From Desulfomarina profundi (lineage in GTDB: Bacteria > Desulfobacterota > Desulfobulbia > Desulfobulbales > Desulfocapsaceae), in the NCBI RefSeq assembly GCF_019703855.1, contig NZ_AP024086.1:806001-870000 (forward strand): a stretch of DNA of 64,000 bases. Reading direction: 5' to 3'. The notes under the pieces were generated by a model that saw only the letters and a program-made list of their open reading frames with translations, ran no database searches and was not told the DNA's origin. Shown here piece after piece: positions 8,212 through 18,666 of the stretch; positions within the stretch are counted from its first letter, which is position 1; every line of letters starts with the position of its first letter. The translations under genes were made by a program, and so were the position numbers.

Positions 8212-8627
8212 AAAAAATCTTAATAGATTCCGGACCGTTGATAGCCTTGTTTGATGCCTCTGATAAATACCATAACAAAGCTGTTCATTTCATAAAATCT
8301 AATAAATATCCTTTGGTTACAACCATTGCATCGATTACTGAAACGCTTCATTTACTGGATTTCAATCGAAATGCCCAAATTGATTTTATTCAGTGGATAC
8401 ATCAAGGGGCTGTTGAAATACATAATATCGAAAATGATGATTTCGGAAGGATCAAAGAGTTAACGGAGAAATATCGGGATTTACCCTTGGATTTTGCTGA
8501 TTCGTGCCTGGTATACCTGGCAGAAAAACTCAGTCTGAATACAATCGCCACATTTGACCGGGATTTTTCAATTTACCGTATTAAAGGTAGAAGAAAATTC
8601 AACCTGATTTCTGCACTTCAGGAATAA
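8208..8627 (+). CDS. PIN-domain toxin (VapC-like ribonuclease)
   Basis: 139 residues. PIN-domain acidic residues are visible: Asp in ILIDSGPLIALFD (residues 4-16), a central Glu in ITETLHLL, Asp in LDFADSCLVYLAE (about 98) and the final TFDRDF (about 114-119). These would coordinate Mg for RNA cleavage. Start and stop overlap support pairing with the RHH antitoxin. The last nine codons (NLISALQE plus stop) coincide with the terminal repeat of a family B element (8601-8615 is AACCTGATTTCTGCA), so the C-terminus has either been replaced by, or happens to resemble, the element end. Confidence 0.87.
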   Translation: MKKILIDSGPLIALFDASDKYHNKAVHFIKSNKYPLVTTIASITETLHLLDFNRNAQIDFIQWIHQGAVEIHNIENDDFGRIKELTEKYRDLPLDFADSCLVYLAEKLSLNTIATFDRDFSIYRIKGRRKFNLISALQE

Positions 8628-8716
8628 AGAAAAAATATTTATACTGTATAAACAAATAATTACCAGGTCGCAGTGCGGGCTGTACTGCTCACTATCCGAG
8701 TGAGATTGTTTTTTTT
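8601..8716. mobile_element. MITE-like element family B, half copy
   Basis: From the terminal repeat AACCTGATTTCTGCA through a segment ending GAGTGAGATTGTTTT, this matches the reverse complement of the right half of the copy at 62134-62380 (shared features include AAAAAATATTTATA and GGGCTGTACT.CTCACTATC.GAGTGAGATTG). The other half is absent; instead the family A element begins at 8718. It looks as if A was inserted into, or recombined with, B. Confidence 0.72.
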
Positions 8717-8717
8717 G

Positions 8718-8876
8718 ATGGACTCGTAAAAACTCCGATCTACTGCGTTGTGGGGTGATCGTGTAATGCTCGACGTACTCTATGTACGTCTGCGCTTACA
8801 CGACACCGCCACGCCTTGTATATCGAAGTTTTTCCAGAGTCCATCTGGGAACGTTGAACGACTTTTTACGAGATCA
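8718..8876. mobile_element. MITE-like element, family A, copy 1
   Basis: 159 bp with imperfect terminal inverted repeats (ATGGACTCGTAAAAA and ATGATCTCGTAAAAA, read inward). It is about 97 percent identical by eye to the reverse complement of 33710-33870. It holds no coding sequence of its own: the 76-residue ORF over it has no homology-like features. Runs of T flank both ends, possibly a homopolymer target duplication. With the family B half copy it fills the 372-bp gap between the PIN gene and ugd. Confidence 0.85.
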
Positions 8877-8999
8877 TTTTTTTTTAATATTGCCAAAATT
8901 CATGAGAACTGCGGGTTAGGCTTGATTAGTTTTGTTATGGTGGATATTATGCTGTTTTTTCTGTGTTCCTGGAATTAATTTCTCCTTGTTGAGGGTCTT

Positions 9000-10343
9000 A
9001 TGAACGTTACTGTATTTGGTGTTGGATATGTCGGCCTGGTGCAGGCTGCGGTGCTGGCGGATGTCGGCCATAATGTCTGTTGTGTGGATGTGGACGAGGC
9101 CAAGATTGAAGGGTTGAAGAAGGGTGTAATCCCCATTTTTGAACCGGGTCTGTCCGATCTGGTTTTAAATAATCATGAGCGGGGACGTCTGGCCTTCACC
9201 ACCGATGCCAAAGAAGGTGTTGATCATGCCGAACTGCAGTTTATAGCGGTGGGGACACCTCCAGATGAAGACGGCAGCGCGGATCTCAAGTATGTTCTGG
9301 CGGTGGCGGGCAGGATTGCCGAACTGATGGAGGATACGAAAATTGTTATTGACAAGTCCACGGTGCCGGTGGGAACGGCCGACAAGGTTCGTGCCCATAT
9401 GCTCGGAATTCTAGAAGAACGAAAGAAAGAGTTGGATCTGTATGTTGTTTCCAACCCGGAATTTTTAAAAGAAGGCTCGGCCCTGGATGACTGCATGCGG
9501 CCGGAGCGGATTATTGTCGGCACTGATTCTGATGCGGTGGAGGCAAAGATGCGTGAGCTGTATGAACCCTTCAGCAGGAACCATGACAAGATAATGATTA
9601 TGGATGTGCGCAGTGCCGAGTTTACCAAGTACGCGGCCAACTGCCTGCTGGCCACCAAGATTTCTTTTATGAATGAGATGTCCAATCTTGCCGAGCGCAT
9701 GGGTGTGGATATTGAGCAGGTACGCCGGGGTATAGGATCCGATTCCCGTATCGGCTACAAGTTTATTTATCCAGGCTGCGGTTATGGCGGTTCCTGCTTT
9801 CCCAAGGATGTGCAGGCCCTGGAGCGGTCAGCCAGTGAAATCGGTTACGAGGCAAAGATCCTGCGGGCGGTGGAGAGTGTTAATTATGCCCAGAAGGAAA
9901 AGCTCTTTGAGCATATTCAGTCCTTTTATAATTGTGATATCGCCGGCAAAACTTTTGCGGTATGGGGACTTTCCTTCAAACCGAATACCGATGACATGCG
10001 CGAGGCGTCCAGCAGGGTGCTGCTGGAATCACTGTGGAAGGCGGGGGCCAGGGTACAGGCCTATGATCCGGAGGCAATGGAGGAGGCCCAGCGAATTTAC
10101 GGTACCAGGGACGACCTGACACTCATGGGCACCAAGGAGGCGGCACTCCATGGGGCCGACGGGCTGGTCATTGTCACCGAATGGAAAAGTTTTCGGGTAC
10201 CTGATTTTGAGCAGTTGCTGAAAGAGCTGAAAGACAGGGTGGTTTTTGATGGTCGCAATCTCTATGATCCGGAGCGGGTGGAGGCCCTGGGATTGGCCTA
10301 TTACGGCATTGGCCGCGGGCGTTCCATAAAGAAATTTTTATAG
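9000..10343 (+). CDS. ugd: UDP-glucose 6-dehydrogenase
   Basis: 447 residues, full length. It oxidises UDP-glucose twice with NAD to UDP-glucuronate, a precursor for acidic polysaccharides. The Rossmann motif [10 protein letters not shown] is at residues 7-16, the conserved EPGL at about 49-52, and the catalytic cysteine is Cys266 in [20 protein letters not shown] near 156-166 and [14 protein letters not shown] near 323-336 are further family signatures that separate it from shorter GDP-mannose dehydrogenases. The distinction from other UDP-sugar dehydrogenases rests on overall resemblance. It heads the nucleotide-sugar operon 9000-14180. Confidence 0.9.
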   Translation: MNVTVFGVGYVGLVQAAVLADVGHNVCCVDVDEAKIEGLKKGVIPIFEPGLSDLVLNNHERGRLAFTTDAKEGVDHAELQFIAVGTPPDEDGSADLKYVLAVAGRIAELMEDTKIVIDKSTVPVGTADKVRAHMLGILEERKKELDLYVVSNPEFLKEGSALDDCMRPERIIVGTDSDAVEAKMRELYEPFSRNHDKIMIMDVRSAEFTKYAANCLLATKISFMNEMSNLAERMGVDIEQVRRGIGSDSRIGYKFIYPGCGYGGSCFPKDVQALERSASEIGYEAKILRAVESVNYAQKEKLFEHIQSFYNCDIAGKTFAVWGLSFKPNTDDMREASSRVLLESLWKAGARVQAYDPEAMEEAQRIYGTRDDLTLMGTKEAALHGADGLVIVTEWKSFRVPDFEQLLKELKDRVVFDGRNLYDPERVEALGLAYYGIGRGRSIKKFL

Positions 10344-10358
10344 GTTTCAGGAAATATT

Positions 10359-11477
10359 ATGAAAAGGGCATTGATAACCGGTATTACCGGACAGGATGGA
10401 GCATATCTGGCAGAATTTCTTCTGAAAAAAGGCTATGAGGTGCATGGGATAAAGAGGCGGGCGTCTCTTTTCAATACGGACAGGATAGATCACCTCTACC
10501 AGGACCCCCACGAGGGGGAGAGAAATTTTATTCTCCATCATGGTGACCTGACCGACTCTTCCAGCCTGATTCATATTATCGGCAAGGTGCAGCCGGACGA
10601 GATTTATAATCTGGCAGCCCAGTCCCATGTTGCTGTCTCCTTTGAAGAGCCGGAATACACTGCAAATTCCGATGCTCTGGGAACATTGCGGGTCCTTGAG
10701 GCCATTCGTATTCTCGGTCTGACGGAAAAAACCCGTTTCTACCAGGCTTCCACTTCCGAGCTTTTCGGTAAGGTGCAGGAGGTTCCCCAGACGGAAAAGA
10801 CCCCGTTTTATCCCCGATCTCCCTACGCGGTTTCAAAGATGTACGCTTACTGGATTGTTGTCAATTATCGGGAGGCTTATAATATTTATGCCTGCAACGG
10901 TATTCTTTTTAATCATGAATCGCCACTGCGCGGAGAGACCTTTGTCACCCGTAAAATCACCAGGGCCCTGGCCCGTATCTTTCTCGGCCTGCAGGACTGC
11001 ATTCACCTGGGAAATATGGATGCCAGGCGTGACTGGGGCCATGCGAAGGATTATGTGGAGATGCAGTGGTTGATGCTCCAGCAGGAAAAGCCCGACGATT
11101 TTGTTATTGCCACCGGGGTGCAGCATTCCGTACGGGACTTTGTTGATACTGCTGCCTCTGAGCTGGGTGTTGGCCTGCGCTGGGAGGGTGAAGGCGTAGA
11201 CGAGATCGGTATTGTGGAATGTGTACCCGGCGGGGAGCTTGGTTGCAAAATGAATGTCGGTGATATTATCGTTCGGGTTGATCCCCGCTATTTCAGGCCC
11301 ACGGAAGTAGAGACTCTATTGGGAGACCCGAGCAAGGCAAGGGAACAGCTCGGCTGGGTGCCGAAAACAGACTTTGGTGAACTCGTGGCCGAGATGATGC
11401 GCTATGACCTGGAGGATGCCCGCCGTGATGAGCTTTGCAGGAATGAGGGGTTTGCTGTTCTTGAGAAGCATGAGTAG
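10359..11477 (+). CDS. gmd: GDP-mannose 4,6-dehydratase
   Basis: 372 residues. An extended short-chain dehydrogenase that converts GDP-D-mannose to GDP-4-keto-6-deoxymannose, the first step to GDP-L-fucose. The NADP motif [16 protein letters not shown] is at residues 7-22, followed by the Gmd-specific [18 protein letters not shown]. The active-site pair [10 protein letters not shown] (Tyr and Lys near 154-163) and the GDP-binding [16 protein letters not shown] segment are clear. The partner reductase fcl lies two genes on. The stop codon (TAG, 11475-11477) is the start of a short heptamer-like array. Confidence 0.95.
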   Translation: MKRALITGITGQDGAYLAEFLLKKGYEVHGIKRRASLFNTDRIDHLYQDPHEGERNFILHHGDLTDSSSLIHIIGKVQPDEIYNLAAQSHVAVSFEEPEYTANSDALGTLRVLEAIRILGLTEKTRFYQASTSELFGKVQEVPQTEKTPFYPRSPYAVSKMYAYWIVVNYREAYNIYACNGILFNHESPLRGETFVTRKITRALARIFLGLQDCIHLGNMDARRDWGHAKDYVEMQWLMLQQEKPDDFVIATGVQHSVRDFVDTAASELGVGLRWEGEGVDEIGIVECVPGGELGCKMNVGDIIVRVDPRYFRPTEVETLLGDPSKAREQLGWVPKTDFGELVAEMMRYDLEDARRDELCRNEGFAVLEKHE

Positions 11478-11502
11478 GTGTTAGGCGTGGGGCGTTAGGT
11501 GT
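11475..11502. repeat. Heptamer-like array (GGNGTNA), site 2
   Basis: A short run, GTAGGTGTTAGGCGTGGGGC and on to GTTAGGTG, resembling the GGNGTNA unit at the other sites. The stop codon of gmd lies in it. Confidence 0.6.
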
Positions 11503-11523
11503 TTTTTTATTGGGGAGGTTTTT

Positions 11524-11886
11524 GTGGGGCGGGTACATTATAAATTGTTGGTTTGGCAGGAAGCTATGGAGTTAGTAACTGATATTTATGCAATCACAGA
11601 GAATTTCCCGTCCGAAGAGATGTATGGTTTGACTTCACAGTTACGCAGAGCGGCGGTTTCTGTACCAAGCAATATTGCTGAAGGTGCTGGTCGTGAGAGC
11701 AAAAAAGAATTTCTTCATTACCTTTCTGTGGCCAGAGGTTCCCTGAGTGAGGTGGATACCCAGCTTCTTCTTGCGCAAAAATTACGATATTGCAGGACAA
11801 TGACCAGAATGAATGAACGCATGGACAAAGTATTTGCCCTCCTCGGTGGCCTGATGAAATCCTTGAAAAAGGAGATAAACAAATGA
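11524..11886 (+). CDS. Four-helix bundle protein (23S rRNA IVP/S23 family)
   Basis: 120 residues from GTG. The family core is visible: [49 protein letters not shown] and [26 protein letters not shown]. It is the protein type first described within 23S rRNA intervening sequences and now known widely as a free-standing gene of unknown function, presumably diversity- or repeat-associated. Here it sits between gmd and fcl, two consecutive pathway enzymes, with heptamer arrays on both sides. Its stop overlaps the fcl start (ATGA at 11883-11886). It looks like an insertion carried with the repeats (inference). Confidence 0.85.
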   Translation: MGRVHYKLLVWQEAMELVTDIYAITENFPSEEMYGLTSQLRRAAVSVPSNIAEGAGRESKKEFLHYLSVARGSLSEVDTQLLLAQKLRYCRTMTRMNERMDKVFALLGGLMKSLKKEINK

Positions 11887-13106
11887 GCAAAAATTCCCCT
11901 AACGCCAAACCCCAAACTCCTCACTCCTCACTCCAAACGCCTCCCCCCTCACCCCAAACCCCCAACTCCTCCCCCCTCACTCCTAACACCTCACCCCTAA
12001 CTCCTAACGCCTCACTCCAAATCCCTGACGAAAAAATCTATATTGCCGGACACCGGGGTATGGTGGGCTCGGCCATTGTCAGAAGGCTGAAAAAGATCGG
12101 CTGCACCAATATAGTTACCCGTACTCATAAGGAGCTTGATCTCCTTGACCAGGAAGCAGTTTTTTCTTTTTTCCGCAAGGAGAAGATTGATCGGGTGGTG
12201 CTGGCCGCGGCCAGGGTGGGAGGTATTCATGCCAATAACAGCTATCCCGCCGAGTTTATATATCAGAACCTGATGATCCAGGCCAATGTGATCCACGGAG
12301 CCTGGAGAAGTGATGTGGAGCATCTGCTTTTTCTTGGCAGTTCATGTATTTATCCAAAATTTGCGCCCCAGCCCATGAAGGAAGAGTATTTGTTGACCGA
12401 TGTGCTGGAGCCTACAAACGAGCCATATGCTATTGCCAAAATTGCCGGGATCAAGATGTGTGAGTCCTATAACCGTCAGTATGGAACATGCTATCGTTCC
12501 GTCATGCCCACCAACCTCTTTGGTCCGGGGGACAATTACCACCTGGAAAACAGCCATGTTATTCCGGCCATGATACGTAAGTTTTATCTGGCAAAAATGG
12601 CCATGGAAGGGGATGTGGAAGGTATTGTCCTAGATGAGAAAAGGTATGGGCCGATTCCACCGGACATCTGCGAAAGCATGGGCTATCGCGCGGACACAAA
12701 AACACTGGAGAGTAAAGTCATTCCCAGGGTAAGGTTATGGGGGACGGGGTCTCCCAGGAGGGAATTCCTTCATGTGGATGATATGGCGGCGGCATCCGTA
12801 TTTGTAATGGGGCTTGAGCAGTCTCATTTCGAGAATGGCAACCCGTCATTTCTCAACGTAGGGACTGGAGAGGACATAACCATTCGGGAGACGGCGGAAA
12901 TAATCTGTCGTCTGGTGGGTTTTCGTGGAGAAACCGTGTATAATCCCGACCAGCCGGATGGAACACCCAGGAAACTGATGGATACCGGCCGCATAAATTC
13001 ACTGGGCTGGCGACCTTCCCTCAGTTTTGAGGAGGGATTGAAGGATGCCTGTTCCTGGTATATGGACAGACACTTCACGAATTCAGGTGAATCAGAAAAG
13101 GAATAG
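11883..13106 (+). CDS. fcl: GDP-L-fucose synthase with repeat-encoded N-terminus
   Basis: 407 residues against about 310-370 for the family. The enzyme epimerises and reduces the Gmd product to GDP-L-fucose with NADPH. The conserved domain starts only near residue 50 ([19 protein letters not shown], the Rossmann motif); the [15 protein letters not shown] active site and [10 protein letters not shown] follow. Residues about 6-47 are a low-complexity Pro/Ser/Thr/Asn tract made of seven-residue units (such as TPNSSPL), because the DNA is a heptamer array (11900-12025) read in an open frame. No ATG lies between the array and the conserved domain, so the ATG at 11883, coupled to the previous stop, is the only good start. 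Confidence 0.92.
   Translation: MSKNSPNAKPQTPHSSLQTPPPSPQTPNSSPLTPNTSPLTPNASLQIPDEKIYIAGHRGMVGSAIVRRLKKIGCTNIVTRTHKELDLLDQEAVFSFFRKEKIDRVVLAAARVGGIHANNSYPAEFIYQNLMIQANVIHGAWRSDVEHLLFLGSSCIYPKFAPQPMKEEYLLTDVLEPTNEPYAIAKIAGIKMCESYNRQYGTCYRSVMPTNLFGPGDNYHLENSHVIPAMIRKFYLAKMAMEGDVEGIVLDEKRYGPIPPDICESMGYRADTKTLESKVIPRVRLWGTGSPRREFLHVDDMAAASVFVMGLEQSHFENGNPSFLNVGTGEDITIRETAEIICRLVGFRGETVYNPDQPDGTPRKLMDTGRINSLGWRPSLSFEEGLKDACSWYMDRHFTNSGESEKE
11900..12025. repeat. Heptamer array (18 units) inside the fcl reading frame
   Basis: Exactly 126 bp, eighteen contiguous units on the plus strand of the form NNACNCC (TAACGCC, AAACCCC, TCACTCC and so on), the complement of GGNGTNN. Because 7 and 3 are coprime the array encodes a seven-residue peptide repeat, and this frame has no stop. 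It is the longest intact array in the window. Confidence 0.9.
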
Positions 13107-15240
<2,134 letters not shown>

Positions 15241-15259
<19 letters not shown>

Positions 15260-15283
15260 CACCTTCCCCCCTAACCCCTAACA
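15241..15283. repeat. Heptamer array between convergent mutY and nth-xthA
   Basis: Units TAACCCC, TAACACC, TAACACC and TAACCCC, complements of GGNGTNA. It contains the mutY stop (TAA, 15257-15259) and the minus-strand stop of the Nth-XthA gene (TAG, 15278-15280), so both converging genes end in it. Confidence 0.85.
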
Positions 15284-16717
15284 GATTTCCAGCAAAACCG
15301 GACAGTGATCTGATCCCATCACATCCTTGAGTATTTCGGCCTTTTTTACCCGTTTTTCGGCCCTGCGGTTGACACAGAAATAGTCAATACGCCAGCCAAC
15401 GTTCTTGGCGCGGGCATTGAAACGATAGCTCCACCAGGAGTAATTTCCCGGTTCCCGGTTGAACATGCGGAAGGTGTCGATAAAACCGGCTTCAATAAAA
15501 GTGTCCATCCAGTGTCTTTCTTCCGGAGTGAAACCGGCATGTTTTTCATTGGCCTTGGGATGGGTGAGGTCAATCTCCTTGTGGGCCACATTGAAATCGC
15601 CACACAGCACCACATCCTTTTTCTTTTCCAGTTCTTTTGCGAATTTCAGCAGGCAGTCGTTGAAACGGAGCTTGAAATCCAGCCGTTTGAGATGATTGCC
15701 GCTGTTTGGAAAGTAGATATTGATGAGATAGAAGGTATCGAACTCCAGGGTAAGGACCCTGCCTTCCCTGTCAAACTCCGGTTCCCCTATCCCTTCCCTT
15801 ATTGAAAGGGGTTTGACGCGGCTGTAGAAAGCAACACCGGAATATCCTTTTTTTTCGGCACTGTGCCAGAATGAGGTGTAGCCAGGGATATTTTTTAATT
15901 CATCAGAGAGCTGGTCCGGCTGGGCCTTGGTTTCCTGGATACCGATGACATCCGCGTCCAGGTCCGGCAGCAGGTCGATAAAGCCCTTTTTTTCCATGGC
16001 GCGGATGCCGTTGACGTTCCAGGAAAGAAGGGTGAGCGGCTGGTTTTTCTTTCGTTTCGTGCCCGGAATTTTTCTCGGTTTCACGCAGTGTTGAGGGCAG
16101 TTCTCTTCCAGGGGGCAGAGATCGCAGTGGGGACTGATGGGGCGGCAGATTGACTGTCCGAAGGCTACCAGAATGGAGTTGACCGTGATCCAGTGTTTTT
16201 CCGGAAGTTTTTTCCTGAGGGCCATCTCCGTTTTCAGGGGTGTGTCGGTTTTTACATAGTTCCAGATATTGAGAATCCTGTGGACATGGGTATCGACACA
16301 GATGGCCGGTTTGCCAAAGGCTACGCTGACCACCAAGTTGGCTGTTTTGCGGCCCACACCGGGGAGGGTGATCAGTTCTTCAATGGTGTCGGGGACACGG
16401 CCGTCAAACCTGTCCAGGGCTTCGGGCAGTTTTGTCAGGTAGCGGGCCTTGTTTTTATAGAAACCGACAGGATAAATCAGTTTGGCTATTTTCTCTTCGG
16501 AAAGTTCGGCAAGCCCTTCTTTATCGGGTGCAAGTTTAAAGAGTTTTTTTGAGGCTCTGGCGGTGGTCTCGTCCTTGGTGCGGGCGGAGAGGACGGTGGC
16601 CACCAGGACCTTGAACGGGTCCCTGGTCTGAACCGCGATAAGGTCAACCACCGGGACATCCTTGTCCCTGATTGCTTCTGTTACTGTTTCAAGAAATGCA
16701 TCAATATCAATGGTCAT
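15278..16717 (-). CDS. Endonuclease III - exodeoxyribonuclease III fusion
   Basis: 479 residues in one uninterrupted frame. Residues 1-212 are endonuclease III (Nth): HhH LPGVGRKTANLVV with catalytic Lys124, Asp142 in CVDTHVHRI, and the [4Fe-4S] cysteines C191, C198, C201, C207. After a basic linker (about 213-228), residues 229-479 are exonuclease III/AP endonuclease (XthA): LLSWNVNGIRA (Asn234, Asn236), Glu262 in IQETKAQ, GDFNVAH (Asp374, Asn376), GWRIDYF and SDHCPVLLE (Asp470, His471). All catalytic residues are present in both halves. One chain could excise an oxidised base and then process the abasic site. The gene is third in an lrp-lysA operon (9 bp after lysA) and faces mutY. Confidence 0.93.
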   Translation of the reverse strand: MTIDIDAFLETVTEAIRDKDVPVVDLIAVQTRDPFKVLVATVLSARTKDETTARASKKLFKLAPDKEGLAELSEEKIAKLIYPVGFYKNKARYLTKLPEALDRFDGRVPDTIEELITLPGVGRKTANLVVSVAFGKPAICVDTHVHRILNIWNYVKTDTPLKTEMALRKKLPEKHWITVNSILVAFGQSICRPISPHCDLCPLEENCPQHCVKPRKIPGTKRKKNQPLTLLSWNVNGIRAMEKKGFIDLLPDLDADVIGIQETKAQPDQLSDELKNIPGYTSFWHSAEKKGYSGVAFYSRVKPLSIREGIGEPEFDREGRVLTLEFDTFYLINIYFPNSGNHLKRLDFKLRFNDCLLKFAKELEKKKDVVLCGDFNVAHKEIDLTHPKANEKHAGFTPEERHWMDTFIEAGFIDTFRMFNREPGNYSWWSYRFNARAKNVGWRIDYFCVNRRAEKRVKKAEILKDVMGSDHCPVLLEIC

Positions 16718-16725
16718 AAAAATGT

Positions 16726-17985
16726 TTACCGGGTGAGGGTATCGGGCGTAAAATCGAGGGTGGCAAAGTAATCATCCACTCTCTCTGCCCTTCTGATCAG
16801 TTCAACATCGCCATTTTCCCGTAACAGTAATTCCTTCGGCCGCAGATTGCCATTATAATTGAATCCCATGGAATGACCGTGGGCCCCTGTGTCATGAATA
16901 ACCAGAATATCGCCATCTTCAATGAGAGGGAGGTCACGCTGAATGGCGAATTTATCATTATTTTCACAGAGGGAGCCCACGACATCCACGGTCTCCACCG
17001 GAGCGGCGGAGTCCTTGCCGATAACATCAATATGGTGGTAGGCACCATACAAGGCGGGACGCATCAGGCTGCTCATGGAGGCGTCAACACCGATATAGGT
17101 GCGGTAAATTTCCTTGCGGTTTATGGCGCTTACGACCAGGGCACCGTGGGGTCCGGTCATGTAGCGGCCGCTTTCCATGAACAGGGCCGGCTGATAACCT
17201 TCTTCCCTGTCAAAGGTGTGAAAAAGCGCTGTGATTTCCCGGCCCATGCTTTCCAGGTCCAGGGGTGGTTCATCAGGTCTGTACGGAATACCCAGGCCGC
17301 CGCCGATATTAATGAATTCAAAACGGATGTCAAGTTCGGCTGATATTTCAGTGACCAGTTCCAGCAGCATGCGGGCAGTCTGGACCATGTAGGTGTAGTT
17401 CAGCTCGTTGGAGGCCACCATGGTATGGATGCCGAATTTTTTTGCGCCCAGCTCCTGTGCCCTGCGGTAGGCATCGATGATCTGTTCGTGACTGACTCCG
17501 TATTTGGCCTCAAGGGGATTACCGATGATATCGTTGCCGGTTCGTCTGGCCCCTGGATTATAGCGAAAGCAGATGAGTTCCGGCATCGAGGGTATCTTGT
17601 CGAGCAGAGAAATATCGTCCAGGTTGAGAAGGCAACCACCGTCTCTGGCCGCTTCGGCAAAATCCTCCGGTGAGGTGTTGTTGGAGGTGAACATGATGTC
17701 ATGAGCCCGGGCGCCGATTCTGCGGCTGAGCTTCAGTTCGGCAATGGAGCTGCAGTCAAAACCGAATCCCATGGATTGCATAATTTCCATGATTGTCGGA
17801 TTGGGCAGTGCCTTGACGGCAAAATATTCCCTGAAATGTTTAATTTCGCCAAAGACTTTTTGCAGCTGTTCACCCGTCCCACGGATACCGGTTTCGTCAT
17901 AGACATGAAAGGGGGTTTCAAAATGAGCCCTGATTGTTTCAAGGCGGGGATAGAGACGGTCTTTAAATGATTTTGACAGGGGCAT
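16726..17985 (-). CDS. lysA: Diaminopimelate decarboxylase-like PLP enzyme (fold type III)
   Basis: 419 residues. It would decarboxylate meso-diaminopimelate to lysine, using pyridoxal phosphate. The PLP lysine is Lys58 in YFAVKALPNP. GFDCSSIAEL, the glycine-rich phosphate site INIGGGLGIPY, an ESGRY stretch, the CENNDKF segment that supplies the other subunit's active-site Cys, and HDTGAHGHSMGFNYNG are visible. The exact substrate is not proven: related decarboxylases act on ornithine, arginine or carboxynorspermidine. Its position just after an Lrp/AsnC regulator fits lysine biosynthesis controlled by amino-acid status. Confidence 0.82.
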   Translation of the reverse strand: MPLSKSFKDRLYPRLETIRAHFETPFHVYDETGIRGTGEQLQKVFGEIKHFREYFAVKALPNPTIMEIMQSMGFGFDCSSIAELKLSRRIGARAHDIMFTSNNTSPEDFAEAARDGGCLLNLDDISLLDKIPSMPELICFRYNPGARRTGNDIIGNPLEAKYGVSHEQIIDAYRRAQELGAKKFGIHTMVASNELNYTYMVQTARMLLELVTEISAELDIRFEFINIGGGLGIPYRPDEPPLDLESMGREITALFHTFDREEGYQPALFMESGRYMTGPHGALVVSAINRKEIYRTYIGVDASMSSLMRPALYGAYHHIDVIGKDSAAPVETVDVVGSLCENNDKFAIQRDLPLIEDGDILVIHDTGAHGHSMGFNYNGNLRPKELLLRENGDVELIRRAERVDDYFATLDFTPDTLTR

Positions 17986-17999
17986 GGTTTTTGGTCAGG

Positions 18000-18452
18000 T
18001 CAGAGTTGGATGGGAATTCGGCTGGTTTCCTTGACGGTTGCCAGCACTGTTGAAGTTCGGGTGGAGAGAACACCGGGGATTGAGAGAATCTTTTCACAGA
18101 GCAGGCTGCCCAACTCCGTGGTATTGCCGGTTCGGATTTTCACAAGAAATCCGTCTGCTCCCGTCACCAGGTGCACTTCCTGAATTTCAGGAATTTCAGC
18201 CAGTTTTACGCCGACTTTTTCGCAATCATGCGGTGTTGTGGTCACAGTGATAAAGGCAACCTGGGCCCGGTTGAACCGTTCCGGGTTCAGTCGTACCTCG
18301 TAGCCGTCGATAATGCCGCGTTTTTCCATTTTGCGGATACGTTCCAGTACAGCGGAAGGGGCAAGACCAACCTGCCTGGAAACCTCCACATTGGGGATTC
18401 TGGCTTTTTCCTGAAGTATTTTTAGTATTTTAAGGCTAATTTCGTCAATCAT
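18000..18452 (-). CDS. Lrp/AsnC-family transcriptional regulator
   Basis: 150 residues. N-terminal winged helix-turn-helix (MIDEISLKILKILQEKARIPNVEVSRQVGLAPSAVLERIRKMEKRGII, in segments), then an RAM ligand domain (about 65-145) with the usual AFITVTTTP strand, TGADGFLVKI and a final IPGVLSTRTSTVL. Such proteins sense amino acids and switch transcription of nearby biosynthetic genes. It lies 14 bp upstream of lysA on the same strand and has a near-consensus promoter at 18477-18505, so it probably controls this operon. Confidence 0.92.
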   Translation of the reverse strand: MIDEISLKILKILQEKARIPNVEVSRQVGLAPSAVLERIRKMEKRGIIDGYEVRLNPERFNRAQVAFITVTTTPHDCEKVGVKLAEIPEIQEVHLVTGADGFLVKIRTGNTTELGSLLCEKILSIPGVLSTRTSTVLATVKETSRIPIQL

Positions 18453-18476
18453 TTGCTAAAATCTCCATTTTGGGTG

Positions 18477-18505
18477 AATATATTCTGTATTTTGGTTGTT
18501 GTCAA
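18477..18505 (-). promoter_or_regulatory. Near-consensus sigma-70 promoter of the lrp-lysA-nth/xthA operon
   Basis: Read on the minus strand: TTGACA (18505-18500), 17 bp, TATATT (18482-18477). The start codon of the Lrp gene lies 24 bp after the -10, leaving a leader of under 20 bases. The TonB-receptor gene diverges on the other side. Confidence 0.7.
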
Positions 18506-18666
18506 GAATGAACTTTTTTTGTTTTCAATGAGAAATAATTTCCATGCATTCTTTTTTTCTTATATCCTTGTAGAGAATAACGGTCTTTATTAAATTGGCA
18601 GATTCGTGTGAAAAACAGCTTGGAACAGCAAAAAAACATGCTTGTGATCAGAAACAGGAAGAAACA

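Noticed and set aside
8748-8978. 76-residue ORF over the family A element
   Set aside because: Lies inside a repeat that recurs inverted elsewhere; no start signal or motif.
18470-18666. Riboswitch (cobalamin type) ahead of the TonB receptor
   Set aside because: No conserved riboswitch core could be found in this AT-rich leader.
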